In this document: positions 1 to 7,539 of the stretch, piece after piece
How the letters are laid out: each line of letters opens with the position of its first letter
Numbering within the stretch: position 1 is the first letter of the stretch
NCBI RefSeq assembly: GCF_030814655.1
Contig: NZ_JAUSVK010000001.1
Span: 565,043-629,042 of the forward strand
Source: Labrys monachus
Lineage (GTDB): Bacteria > Pseudomonadota > Alphaproteobacteria > Rhizobiales > Labraceae
Length of the DNA: 64,000 nt
Direction of reading: 5' to 3'
The notes under the pieces: model-generated
Databases searched by the model: none
Seen by the model: the letters and a program-made list of their open reading frames with translations, nothing else
Told to the model about the DNA's origin: nothing
Made by a program: the position numbers and the translations under genes

Positions 1-144
1 GGACGGTCACTGCGGCGGATTGCGCGCCCCTTTCGGGAGGCGCTTTCCGTCTCGGTGATCATCTGCGGACAAAGGGTCTGGTGGCAAGCGATGGCAATAA
101 TCGATCCCAGGCAACGATAACTCGCAAGAAAGGGAAGGGCCTGC

Positions 145-273
145 GTGCGGCTGAACGAACCCGGCCCGGCCGCTCTCATGGGAGCCGTCATTGTTCTGAT
201 CTTGCTCTTTTTCGGAATTTTCGTCTGGTTATACCTATTTTTTCATCCAGCAAACGTCACAATGGAGGCATGA
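145..273 (+). CDS. small single-span membrane protein (42 aa, hypothetical)
   Basis: A short reading frame starts at GTG 145, six bases after an AGGGAAGGG Shine-Dalgarno-like stretch, and stops at 271-273. An internal ATG at 178 would give only 31 residues. The product has a short polar N-terminus, then about 20 hydrophobic residues (VIVLILLFFGIFVWLYLFF), then a short tail, so it would be a single-pass inner-membrane peptide. Its stop lies one base before the ATG of the next gene (275), and that gene's GGAGG sits inside the last codons here, so the two would be translationally coupled. No family is recognised. It could be a chance frame, but hydrophobic content, ribosome site and spacing together favour a real gene. 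Confidence 0.4.
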   Translation: MRLNEPGPAALMGAVIVLILLFFGIFVWLYLFFHPANVTMEA

Positions 274-274
274 C

Positions 275-592
275 ATGGAGCCGTTCATGTGTCGCTATGA
301 AGAATTGTCGAAAGAGGATCTGCTGAACGAAATTCGAAAGAAGGAGAATATGATTCTCATGCTTTCGATGGAGGTGGATAAGACCTATTTATTCGACAGG
401 GCGTCCTACGATGCCACAAAGTTATTTGTAAAGGACGCTCAGGACGCCTGGCTGATGACGTTCATATTTTCGTCCCTGTTTATAATGGCGGGCATTTCCA
501 CCGGGCTGCAAGTGTACAGCTCGACGTTTATCTCCATCGTCTGGCTGGTCCATTGCCTGGCGCAGTGGCGAAGCGACCGGCATTGCCCGTGA
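275..592 (+). CDS. hypothetical membrane protein, 105 aa
   Basis: The ATG at 275 is preceded by GGAGG at 264-268, a good ribosome binding site. The first 55 residues are charged and probably helical (ELSKEDLLNEIRKKENMILML). Residues about 60-95 hold two hydrophobic stretches (WLMTFIFSSLFIMAGI and FISIVWLVHCLAQW) that look like a transmembrane hairpin. The C-terminus is short and basic. I do not recognise a family, and no catalytic motif is visible. It follows a probable 42-residue single-span protein with a one-base gap and is closed by the hairpin at 628-658, so the pair looks like a small two-gene membrane unit. Function is unknown. Confidence 0.5.
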   Translation: MEPFMCRYEELSKEDLLNEIRKKENMILMLSMEVDKTYLFDRASYDATKLFVKDAQDAWLMTFIFSSLFIMAGISTGLQVYSSTFISIVWLVHCLAQWRSDRHCP

Positions 593-627
593 CGCCCTTC
601 GTCCTGGCCTGAGGGACGCGGCGTGGC

Positions 628-658
628 AAAAAATCGCGCTTCGATGGAAGCGCGATTT
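628..658. terminator. bidirectional intrinsic terminator
   Basis: AAATCGCGCTTC (631-642), a GATG loop and GAAGCGCGATTT (647-658) form a perfect 12-bp hairpin. On the minus strand it runs into TTTTTT, which suits the end of the AraC gene. On the plus strand the U-tract is weaker. It lies exactly between the convergent genes ending at 592 and 667. Confidence 0.8.
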
Positions 659-666
659 GCTCTGGT

Positions 667-1674
667 CTAGCGGGCGAAAGTTCGGTTGTTCAACGCGCTC
701 TTCAGGGTCTGGGACGGCAATTGGCCGTAGCGCCGTTTGTAGAGGCGGGCGAAATCACCCAGATTCGTAAAATACGCGCCCGCGACGCCGGTCAGATTTT
801 CGCCGTCCCTCGCAAATTGCAGACGCCGGTGCACCGCTTCAAGGCGCCGGAGCGTCACCCATTGCATGGGCGTCCTGTCGAAAGCCGCCCGAAACGCATA
901 TTGCAGACGACGAGACGACAGACCGGTGACGGCCTCGAGATCGGTCAGCGTAATCCGGCGCGCCAGATTGGCGTCGATATAGTCGCATGCCGTGTCGATG
1001 GCCGTCCGCGACTTCTCCACCGGGCCTGTGTCCGCCAGCAGCAATTGCGGACACATGACATAGAGGGCAGCCCGGAGAATGGCATCATCGAAGCCAGCCC
1101 GCTCGATAAGGGCCGCGTCGCAATTGAGGGTGTCGAGGAGGGCGCAGTGCTGAATCAGGAGGCGGCCCAAATCCACGCCTTGCGCCTTCAACTTCAGGGT
1201 GCGAGGCGCGGCGAAGTCGAGCGCTTCGAAGGAGGCGGACCGGGGCCGCCCGCCGATCATGGTCGCCACCATCGGCTCCAGCACGGCAGGGTCGATATCG
1301 ATGCCGATGACGGAGCGCGCGGTCGAGGAGGCCCTGCATCCGATGGGGGGCAGGAATACGCCGGATCTGCCCTTTTCCCATTCGAGCGTTCGGCCGCCGC
1401 TCTGGGTCACGGTGGCGCCGTGCAGCGGAACGAGCAGGATGCCGAGGGGGGTCTGGCCTGCGTCCGCCGTCAGGGCGGACGATGCGCTCGCCACGAACCG
1501 GGCGTTCCGGGTTCTGACGACGGCCGCCTTGCTGAAGAATTGCGCCGAGCCGTTCGCCTGCCGGTACGACACGATCGACATGTCCGACAAGGCCTCCGAC
1601 ATCCGGTCCGGATTCTTGAAGGCGGTATGATTGCCGTTGCTGAACGCAAGCTGCGGGGTCTGCCGAGTGTACAC
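667..1674 (-). CDS. AraC family transcriptional regulator
   Basis: A 335-residue AraC/XylS-type regulator. The N-terminal two thirds resemble the cupin-like 'AraC-binding-like' sensor domain. The last ~100 residues carry the double helix-turn-helix: a first helix pair near ARRITLTDLEAVTGLSSRRL and a second near GVAGAYFTNLGDFARLYKRRYG, followed by the usual LPSQTL end. The first codon used is GTG; an in-frame ATG 24 codons later (MSEALSDM, 1602) sits closer to the conserved domain and could be the true start. The gene is monocistronic, ends at the hairpin at 628-658, and has a long AT-rich region upstream that could hold its promoter. Effector and targets cannot be read from the sequence. Confidence 0.85.
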   Translation of the reverse strand: MYTRQTPQLAFSNGNHTAFKNPDRMSEALSDMSIVSYRQANGSAQFFSKAAVVRTRNARFVASASSALTADAGQTPLGILLVPLHGATVTQSGGRTLEWEKGRSGVFLPPIGCRASSTARSVIGIDIDPAVLEPMVATMIGGRPRSASFEALDFAAPRTLKLKAQGVDLGRLLIQHCALLDTLNCDAALIERAGFDDAILRAALYVMCPQLLLADTGPVEKSRTAIDTACDYIDANLARRITLTDLEAVTGLSSRRLQYAFRAAFDRTPMQWVTLRRLEAVHRRLQFARDGENLTGVAGAYFTNLGDFARLYKRRYGQLPSQTLKSALNNRTFAR

Positions 1675-2330
1675 CTGTCTCGATTCCGTCTCAGTCGTGT
1701 CGGCCGGTCTGCTTTCCGTCGGCGATGGATACCTTCGTCCGCGGCATGATCGTCATCGCCGGTCGAGGCTCGGCCCGATCGTCGGTCTCCGGCCTGCATT
1801 GGTAGCGACGCCGGGCGGCCGACAGGGCCGCGGCGGAGGATGTCGATGGAAGCCAAGCCGCCGCGATATCCGGTTCCGTCCGGCAGCGGAGGGGCGCCGG
1901 ACACGGCGCGAGGCGTTGCGAGTCGAAAGCAGCGCCTGGAGCTCGTCATCTGCGACGAGAATCGCTGCCGAGACCGGCAAAAGACGAGGGACGGAAGCAA
2001 GAGATTTCATTCGCCCGCTTATATCAATGTAACACCCGGCAAACGTGCCAAATTTTTATCGAAACTTAAATGTTTTAAATCATATAAATTTTTATATATA
2101 TTGAACGCGATCTGAGCGACATCCTTGCGGGACGGCGCAGTTGCGCGACGGGCTCGGCGGCGGGTCAATCTGTAAGCGAAGGCGTGGAGCGGCCCGCCAC
2201 TTGCAAAAAGGCTTCGGCGTCGTCAGGTGGCGACAGGGCGTGCGCTTCGACCGCTGCTCTCCCTCGGCCCGCTTCTGGGCGCGGGGACTGAGCGGCCGTA
2301 GCCTCAGCCAGGCTCGATATCGCCGCCTCT
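1675..2330. other. gene-free stretch with AT-rich core
   Basis: About 650 bases without a convincing gene. Several frames are open, but they are arginine/proline-rich products typical of unselected GC-rich DNA. A minus-strand frame from 2010 begins MKSLASVPRLLPVSAAI, but it lacks a good ribosome site and degenerates into Arg/Pro-rich sequence. The block at about 2040-2112 is strikingly AT-rich for this genome (TTTAAATCATATAAATTTTTATATATAT) and is the best candidate for a promoter or protein-binding region. Confidence 0.4.
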
Positions 2331-2708
2331 CTAGCCTGGATGTTCGGCCGAAAATGCACGCGCCGCCATCAGGACGGGCAGCAGGCGCCTTCCCCTCTCC
2401 GAGAGGCGATATTCGACGCGCAGCGGCTTTTCCCCAAAGTCGGTGCGCTCGATCAGGCGATCCTGCTCCAATTCGCGAAGGTGCTGCGTCAGCATTTTCT
2501 GCGAGATGCCGGGCATATCCCGCCGCAATTGCGAGCTGCGCAGCACGGGATCGGCGTAGAGGCGGAAGAGGATCGGCAGCTTCCAGCGGCCCTGCATCAT
2601 CCGCACCACCCGGATCACATGCGCGGCCGACCCCTCGGGCCCGAGGCAGGCGCTGCGTTCCTCATCGGTCGCAGGCACTTTTAAGTGCGTACTTGTCTCG
2701 CCCGTCAT
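2331..2708 (-). CDS. HxlR family transcriptional regulator (module 1)
   Basis: A 125-residue winged-helix regulator of the HxlR (DUF24) family. Its core is recognisable: GRWKLPILFRLYADPVLRSS, then LRRDMPGISQKMLTQHLREL as the recognition helix, and RVEYRLSERGRRLLPVL as wing and C-terminal helix. I chose ATG 2708; a TTG three codons upstream is possible. It is transcribed away from the SDR gene starting at 2756, leaving only 47 bases for both promoters, so it very probably controls that oxidoreductase. Members of this family often sense electrophiles or redox state through a cysteine; here a single Cys lies near the N-terminus (ERSACLG). Confidence 0.85.
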   Translation of the reverse strand: MTGETSTHLKVPATDEERSACLGPEGSAAHVIRVVRMMQGRWKLPILFRLYADPVLRSSQLRRDMPGISQKMLTQHLRELEQDRLIERTDFGEKPLRVEYRLSERGRRLLPVLMAARAFSAEHPG

Positions 2709-2755
2709 CGCGCTCAACCTAGCAGGGATCAGCGGCAGAGAGTGGGTTTTCGACG

Positions 2756-3571
2756 ATGGATTTGCAATTGGACGGCAGGAAGGCGCTGGTCACCGGCAGC
2801 AGCAAGGGGATCGGCGAAGCCGTGGCGAGGAAGCTCGCCCTGGAGAAGGCGATCGTCATCGTCCATGGCCGGGACAGGGCGCAGGCGGAACGGGTCGCCC
2901 ATGACATCGTCGCGCAGGGCGGACGCGCCCATGCCGTCATCGGGGATCTCACCGACGACGGCGCGGTGCAGCGCCTGGTCGGGGAGGCGGAAGATCTCGC
3001 CGGCGGCATCGACATCCTGGTCAACAATGCCGGCGGCTCGGGTGGCGCCAGGGAGGGCTGGGCCGATACCCGGCCGGCCGCGTGGGCGGCCGCCTTCGAC
3101 CGCAACGTCCTGGCCGCGCTGCGGGTCTCCACGCGCCTCCTGCCTGCGATGCGGCAGGCCGGATGGGGACGCGTGATCAATATTTCGAGCCTGGCGGCGA
3201 CGATGCCGCCGCCCACGGCGCCCGACTATTCGGCCGCCAAAGCAGCCATGAACGCCATGACGGTTTCGATGGCGAAGGCGGTGGCGGCGGAGGGGGTCAC
3301 CGTCAACGCCGTCTCTCCCGGCACCATCCACAGCCCCGCCCTCGATATCCGCTTCCGTGAAGTGGCGGCGGAGCGTGGCCTGGCCGAGGCAGACGCACCG
3401 TGGGAGGCGATCGAGCGTGCCGTCCTGCCGATCTTCGCCCAGGTTCCCGTCGGCCGGGTCGGCCGGCTGGAGGAGATCGCGGCTGCCGTCGCCTTCCTCG
3501 CCAGTCCGAGCGCGGGCTACATCACCGGCATCAACCTGCGGATCGACGGCGGTCTGTCGCCCGGCCTCTAG
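2756..3571 (+). CDS. SDR family NAD(P)-dependent oxidoreductase
   Basis: A 271-residue classical short-chain dehydrogenase/reductase. The cofactor motif TGSSKGIG is near residues 14-21, NNAGG follows at about 91, and the catalytic pair is Tyr158 and Lys162 (YSAAK) with Ser in INISS upstream. The C-terminal YITGINLRIDGG is the standard SDR end. The related annotated class is 3-oxoacyl-ACP reductase-like (FabG-like), but the substrate cannot be told from sequence. It is divergent from an HxlR repressor, which suggests inducible expression by the compound it reduces or oxidises. Confidence 0.88.
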   Translation: MDLQLDGRKALVTGSSKGIGEAVARKLALEKAIVIVHGRDRAQAERVAHDIVAQGGRAHAVIGDLTDDGAVQRLVGEAEDLAGGIDILVNNAGGSGGAREGWADTRPAAWAAAFDRNVLAALRVSTRLLPAMRQAGWGRVINISSLAATMPPPTAPDYSAAKAAMNAMTVSMAKAVAAEGVTVNAVSPGTIHSPALDIRFREVAAERGLAEADAPWEAIERAVLPIFAQVPVGRVGRLEEIAAAVAFLASPSAGYITGINLRIDGGLSPGL

Positions 3572-3600
3572 CGGGTTGCGACCGGGGTGGTCCCGCGCGG

Positions 3601-3993
3601 CTACGTCTCGAAGCGGCTCGTCGGGTCGCGATCGCGGTCGTATCGCCGCGCCAGCGGGAAGGGCGGCAGCCAGGATTCGCGGCGCAGGATCCAGCTCTCA
3701 TAGGTCGGCATCAGCTGGTCGGGGGCATCCAGCGATCCCAGGTTCACTTCGATTTCGTCGCCGCTGCGTGCGAAGACCGAGGAGCCGCAGCGGGGACAGA
3801 AGAACCGCCCGGCATAGTCGCGCGTCTCGCCCTCGATCGCCACCGCGTCCTGCGGGAAGATGGCGGACGCGTGAAAGAGGGCGCCGTGATGCTTGCGGCA
3901 GTCGAGACAATGACAGAGCCCGACCCGGTAGGGACGTCCCGACGCCACAAGCCGGACATTGCCGCACAGGCAGCCGCCGGTGAATCGCTCCAT
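3601..3993 (-). CDS. GFA family protein (glutathione-dependent formaldehyde-activating fold)
   Basis: A 130-residue zinc-binding GFA-domain protein. The start at 3993 gives MERFTGGCLCGN, the family's usual beginning. The frame is open for 74 codons upstream, but that part is Arg/Ala-rich and not conserved-looking. Zinc ligands are visible as CLCG near the start, CHCLDCRK in the middle and FFCPRCGSSVF near residue 75. Relatives are often annotated as S-(hydroxymethyl)glutathione synthase-like, but most have no proven activity. It converges on the SDR gene ending at 3571. A second GFA gene lies at 34.1 kb. Confidence 0.82.
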   Translation of the reverse strand: MERFTGGCLCGNVRLVASGRPYRVGLCHCLDCRKHHGALFHASAIFPQDAVAIEGETRDYAGRFFCPRCGSSVFARSGDEIEVNLGSLDAPDQLMPTYESWILRRESWLPPFPLARRYDRDRDPTSRFET

Positions 3994-4658
3994 ACCGCCT
4001 CGCCTCCGAAATCGTGCGGGGGAGTCCCGCAATGAACCACCGTGACAGATGCGCGAGCCGAGACAAGCGGGGGCAGCGGCGTCGCCGGCCCCACCGACGG
4101 CCGAGCGGCTCGTCCGGCCCCCTGCCGCCTCCCCCAAGGCAGCCAGATTACGTCTAGGGCGAAACGGACTCCTTTCCAAGGCGGCGGAACGGAGCGCGAC
4201 GTCGGGATCGGGCATGTTTTGCCTCGGCTGCCTCTCGTATTGCTCTTCCGGCGCTCGGCGGCCGAGCTTCTGGAGGCCTTCGGGCCGGTGCGCCTCATTC
4301 GGAACATCCGCTCCCGCTTCGGCCTGCGCGACAGCCTCGCGCTCCTGAAAGAGGCCTTCGCCGGCCCTCTGCCGGCACGGTATTATCCCCTGCTGCTGCC
4401 CTGGCGCCCTTCGGGGCGATGGCGCCGGCGCCGCCGACCGAAGTCAGCGTGACGTTCGGGGGGAGGGGGAAGACGGCGCCCCCTCCTTGGCATGGCGGCG
4501 GCTCGGGGACATCGGCCAGGTCCGACACGTGGAACCTGGCCCCGAACCCGACGCGGCTCGCCGCGCTGTTCGCGTCGGGAAACGGGGGCTCGCACCTGCT
4601 ATGGCGCCGAAGCGAAGAGCGGAGCGTTGTTGAGGGCAGAGGCCCTGACCTGTTGAGA
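3994..4658. other. gene-free stretch
   Basis: About 660 bases without a supported gene. Plus-strand frames here begin with Ala/Arg/Pro-rich sequence; one contains a leucine-rich segment (ELLEAFGPVRLIRNIRSRFG), but no family, start site or codon pattern backs it. Short hairpins are present, but none has a U-tract. It could be the eroded remains of a gene between the GFA gene and the second HxlR module. Confidence 0.35.
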
Positions 4659-5096
4659 TCATCGCGCGCCGACAGGGGCGCATGCCGCCGTTTGCCCAAC
4701 CTCCCGCGCGGGATGCTCGGCGCCTCCGCGCTCGTCGTAGCTGCGCTGCGCCGCCAGGATTTCCGGTGAATGATCGGAGGCCCAGGCGTAGAGGGCTTCG
4801 AACGGCGCTCGAAGCGAGAGGCCGAGAGGGGTAATGGAATATTCCACCGCCACCGGCGAGCTTGCGATCACGCGCCTGTTGACCAGCCCGTTGCGCTCGA
4901 GGCGCCGGAGCGCTTCGGTCAGCGCCTTGTGCGTGATGCCGTCGAGCCGCCGCATGATCGCGTTGAACCGCGAGGGCCTCGGGCAGAGGACCGTCAGAAT
5001 CAGCACCGACCATTTATTGGCGATCTGATCGAGGACCGGCCGCGCCGACTGCACCTCGGCGAAGGGCTGGTGCTCCATGATGGAAGGTTGAGGCAA
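4659..5096 (-). CDS. HxlR family transcriptional regulator (module 2)
   Basis: A 145-residue HxlR-type winged-helix protein: ANKWSVLILTVL, RFNAIMRRLDGITHKALTEALRRLERNGL and VEYSITPLGLSL mark the core. It starts with TTG at 5096, which has AGGAG six bases upstream; the ATG seven codons in (5078) has no ribosome site. The C-terminal ~20 residues are an unconserved tail. There is no cysteine in the usual N-terminal sensor position. It diverges from the SDR gene starting near 5305 across an AT-rich spacer containing GATATACGATATATA, the likely overlapping promoter/operator. Confidence 0.85.
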   Translation of the reverse strand: MPQPSIMEHQPFAEVQSARPVLDQIANKWSVLILTVLCPRPSRFNAIMRRLDGITHKALTEALRRLERNGLVNRRVIASSPVAVEYSITPLGLSLRAPFEALYAWASDHSPEILAAQRSYDERGGAEHPAREVGQTAACAPVGAR

Positions 5097-5121
5097 TGGC
5101 GGCTCCTGTCCGAACAGAGGA

Positions 5122-5145
5122 GATATACGATATATATTTGGTCCA
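5122..5145. promoter_or_regulatory. AT-rich divergent promoter/operator region
   Basis: GATATACGATATATATTTGG at 5122-5141 is the only AT-rich block between the HxlR gene starting at 5096 and the SDR gene starting near 5305. It holds repeated ATAT half-sites and a good -10-like TATATT. It sits right at the HxlR start, as expected for an autoregulated repressor. This is inference from base composition and position. Confidence 0.35.
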
Positions 5146-5304
5146 CGATTTCAATATGCCGGGGGCGGGTCGCCACCCGCGGCGGCCGATGTCGTATGGG
5201 CGCCCAAGGCTCCGCCCGTATATCTAGGCACCGCACGGTGCGTAATTGTGCTTTGGAATGAAGGACTTATCTTGAGTTCTCGTACATTGACGGGAGCAGA
5301 GATC

Positions 5305-6036
5305 TTGGCCCAATTGACTGGAAAGACCGCCTTGGTGACCGGCGGAAACAGCGGCATCGGCTTGGCGGTCGCCAGGCGTTTCGCCGCAGAGGGAGCGCGC
5401 GTCTTCGTGACGGGTCGGCGCCAGGCCGAGCTCGACGAGGCGGTTCGCGTCATCGGCGGCGACGCCGTGGCGATTCAGGGCGACGTCACCAGCGCATCCG
5501 ATCTCGACCGGCTGTTCGCCACCATCGCGGAGCGCGCCGGCAAGCTCGATATTCTCGTCACCTCCTCGGGACGCGCCGAGCCGGCAAGCATCCATGACAT
5601 CACCGAGGATCACTTCGACGGGATTTTCGACCTCAATGTGAGGGGCATGGTGTTCACCGTGCAGAAGGCGCTGCCGCTGATGCCGCCGGGCGGCGCGATC
5701 GTGCTCATCGGATCGATTGCCGGTGCGATCGGCACGCCGGCATATGGGACCTATGGCGCCAGCAAGGCCGCGGTCCGCGCCTATGCGCGCACATGGACCA
5801 ACGAACTCGCCGAACGCGGCATTCGCGTCAATGTGCTCAGCCCCGGGCCCATCGACACGCCGATGTTCGACGCGGTGAGCGACGCGTTCCGGAAATTCGT
5901 GACGGACAGGATCCCGCTCGGCCGCATGGGCAAACCCGAGGAAGTCGCCGCCGCTGCGCTGTTCCTCGCGACGGATGAAAGCAGCTTCATAGCCGGCGCC
6001 GAGATCGTCATCGACGGTGGCATGAATCAGGTTTGA
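5305..6036 (+). CDS. SDR family NAD(P)-dependent oxidoreductase
   Basis: A 243-residue classical short-chain dehydrogenase. TGGNSGIG binds the cofactor at about residues 12-19, GSIAGA carries the catalytic Ser, and Tyr150/Lys154 lie in YGASK. SSFIAGAEIVIDGG is the usual C-terminus. I prefer the TTG at 5305, with GGAG eight bases upstream, because it places the glycine motif at the usual distance; an in-frame GTG at 5248 would add 19 residues. In place of the usual NNAG motif it has TSSGRAEP, an atypical but known variant. It is divergent from the HxlR gene 4659-5096, its likely repressor, and converges on the third HxlR gene. Confidence 0.87.
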   Translation: MAQLTGKTALVTGGNSGIGLAVARRFAAEGARVFVTGRRQAELDEAVRVIGGDAVAIQGDVTSASDLDRLFATIAERAGKLDILVTSSGRAEPASIHDITEDHFDGIFDLNVRGMVFTVQKALPLMPPGGAIVLIGSIAGAIGTPAYGTYGASKAAVRAYARTWTNELAERGIRVNVLSPGPIDTPMFDAVSDAFRKFVTDRIPLGRMGKPEEVAAAALFLATDESSFIAGAEIVIDGGMNQV

Positions 6037-6051
6037 AGCGGATGTGTTCGA

Positions 6052-6081
6052 GCGCGGCGCCGCCCGCATGGGGCGCCGCGC
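6052..6081. terminator. hairpin between convergent genes
   Basis: GCGCGGCGCC (6052-6061) and GGCGCCGCGC (6072-6081) form a perfect 10-bp stem with a 10-base loop, followed by CGTCTTCT. It lies between the SDR gene ending at 6036 and the HxlR gene ending at 6098, so it can serve both. Confidence 0.6.
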
Positions 6082-6097
6082 CGTCTTCTCATCGCGC

Positions 6098-6481
6098 TCA
6101 AGCCGGCGAGGCCTCGTCATAGGCGCGCTGGGCCGCCAGCACGGCGTCCATATTGCGTTCCGCCCAGTGCGCGAGGGCCGATACCGTCTCGGTCAATGTC
6201 CGGCCGAGCGGGGTCAGCGCATATTCGACGGTGACGGGAACCGTCGCGAACACCGCGCGCGAGACGAGCCCGTCGCGCTCCAGCTTCTTCAGGGTCTGCG
6301 ACAGGACTTTCTGCGAGATGCCCTTGATGTCGCGCCGGATGTGGTTGAAGCGCACCGGGCCCTCGTCCAGACGGTCGAGGATGAGCACCGCCCATTTGTC
6401 GGCGAGGCGGTCCAGCACCAGCCGCGTGGGACAGCGGTTCTCATAGACATCATAGGCGTGCTGCATCATGGCCATCGTCAT
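6098..6481 (-). CDS. HxlR family transcriptional regulator (module 3)
   Basis: A roughly 127-residue HxlR-family regulator. ENRCPTRLVLDRLADKWAVL is the family's N-terminal signature with the conserved Cys that many members use as a redox or electrophile sensor. GISQKVLSQTLKKLERDGL is the recognition helix and VEYALTPLGRTL the wing region. ATG 6481 gives MTMAMMQHAYDVYEN; a TTG at 6520 would extend it by 13 residues through an inverted repeat that looks like an operator, so I prefer the shorter form. It is divergent from the NmrA-like gene at 6604. Confidence 0.87.
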   Translation of the reverse strand: MTMAMMQHAYDVYENRCPTRLVLDRLADKWAVLILDRLDEGPVRFNHIRRDIKGISQKVLSQTLKKLERDGLVSRAVFATVPVTVEYALTPLGRTLTETVSALAHWAERNMDAVLAAQRAYDEASPA

Positions 6482-6492
6482 CGGTCCGCATC

Positions 6493-6590
6493 GGTTTCCA
6501 ATCGGAAACCATGTGAGCAAAAAGTGCCCTCTTTTAAGTTTCCATGCAAATGGTATCTATCGTTTCGATAGATGGTTTCAAATGGAAACC
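6493..6590. promoter_or_regulatory. cluster of three operator-like inverted repeats
   Basis: Three near-perfect palindromes lie between the divergent HxlR and NmrA-like genes. GGTTTCC-AATC-GGAAACC occupies 6493-6510, ATCTATCG-TTT-CGATAGAT 6555-6573, and GGTTTC-AAATG-GAAACC 6574-6590. The first and third share the GGTTTC/GAAACC half-site and flank the intergenic region, a layout that suits one HxlR dimer per site repressing both genes. The ribosome binding site of the NmrA-like gene (GAGGAG, 6591) follows immediately after the third. Confidence 0.6.
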
Positions 6591-6603
6591 GAGGAGAGAT
6601 GTC

Positions 6604-7440
6604 ATGGCGAAGGTTCTTGTGATCGGGGCGACCGGCACGGTCGGCAAGCATGTCGTCGAGGGGCTGCTGGCGAAGGGCGAGGCGGTCAAGGCGGCCTCGC
6701 GCACCGGAAAGCCGGTCGGGGACGCCGAGCGCGTCGTGTTCGAATACGGCAAGCCGGAGACCTTCGAGGCTGCCTTCGAAGGCGTCGACCGGGCCTATGT
6801 GCTGCTGGCCTCGGGCCATGTGGATGCGAAAGGCCTGCTGCTGCCGCTCATCGCGGCCGCCGCGGCGCGCAAGGTCAAGGTGGTCCTGCAGAGCGTGCTG
6901 GGCGTCGATGCCGATGATGCCATCCCCTACCGACAGGTGGAAATCGCCCTGGAGACGTCGGGCACGCCCTATGTCATCCTGCGTCCCAACTGGTTCGCCG
7001 ACAATTTCCACACCTTCTGGAAGCCCGGCATCGATCACGGGCAGATCGCACTGCCGGCCGCCGACGGCAAGTCGAGCTTCATCGACGCTCGCGATATCGC
7101 CGCCGGCGCCGTGGCCGCACTGACCTCGTCCGATTTCGACGGCCGGGCGTTCAACCTGACCGGGCCGGAGGCTCTGTCCTATGCGGAGGCGGCGCTCATC
7201 CTCTCGGAGGTCATCGGCAGGCCGATCGCCTACAACGCCATCGACGACGCCACCTTCATCGGCATTCTGACCGGTGCGGGGGTTCCGGCCGACTACGCCG
7301 CCTTCCTCGCCTCGATCTTCCATCCGGTTCGCGCCGGCTGGACGGCGGCCGTCACCGGCGATGTCGAGACGCTGACCGGCAGGCCGCCGCGCTCGCTGCG
7401 GACCTATGCCACCGACAATGCCTCGCTGCTGAAGGCCTGA
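6604..7440 (+). CDS. NmrA-like / atypical SDR NAD(P)-binding protein
   Basis: A 278-residue protein of the NmrA-like (atypical SDR, quinone oxidoreductase 2-like) group. The Rossmann motif VLVIGATGTVGKHV is at residues 4-17 and PYVILRPNWFADNF, typical of the family, near residue 125. The catalytic YxxxK of classical SDRs is not evident. GAGGAG at 6591-6596 supports ATG 6604 over an ATG at 6544 that would run through the operator repeats. Relatives act as NAD(P)H:quinone or azo reductases or as redox sensors. Divergent from an HxlR regulator. Confidence 0.85.
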   Translation: MAKVLVIGATGTVGKHVVEGLLAKGEAVKAASRTGKPVGDAERVVFEYGKPETFEAAFEGVDRAYVLLASGHVDAKGLLLPLIAAAAARKVKVVLQSVLGVDADDAIPYRQVEIALETSGTPYVILRPNWFADNFHTFWKPGIDHGQIALPAADGKSSFIDARDIAAGAVAALTSSDFDGRAFNLTGPEALSYAEAALILSEVIGRPIAYNAIDDATFIGILTGAGVPADYAAFLASIFHPVRAGWTAAVTGDVETLTGRPPRSLRTYATDNASLLKA

Positions 7441-7460
7441 TAGGGGCCCCGCTCCGGCCC

Positions 7461-7484
7461 GATCGGCTGCCTGTGCAGCCGATC
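7461..7484. terminator. hairpin between convergent genes
   Basis: GATCGGCTGC-CTGT-GCAGCCGATC is a perfect 10-bp stem with a four-base loop, 20 bases after the NmrA-like gene. No U-tract follows, so it may be a weak terminator or an mRNA 3' end protector. Confidence 0.45.
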
Positions 7485-7539
7485 ACGGCGCACCGTCCGC
7501 CGGCCGAGGCGGCGCTCTTCCCCTTCGGCAAGAGTGGGG

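Noticed and set aside
81-326. An 81-codon plus-strand frame at the window start
   Set aside because: Arg/Ser-rich with no ribosome site; it overlaps the better-supported 42-aa and 105-aa membrane protein frames.
1753-2010. An 85-codon minus-strand frame beginning MKSLASVPRLLPVSAAI
   Set aside because: The start looks faintly signal-like, but there is no ribosome site and the rest is Arg/Pro-rich noise.
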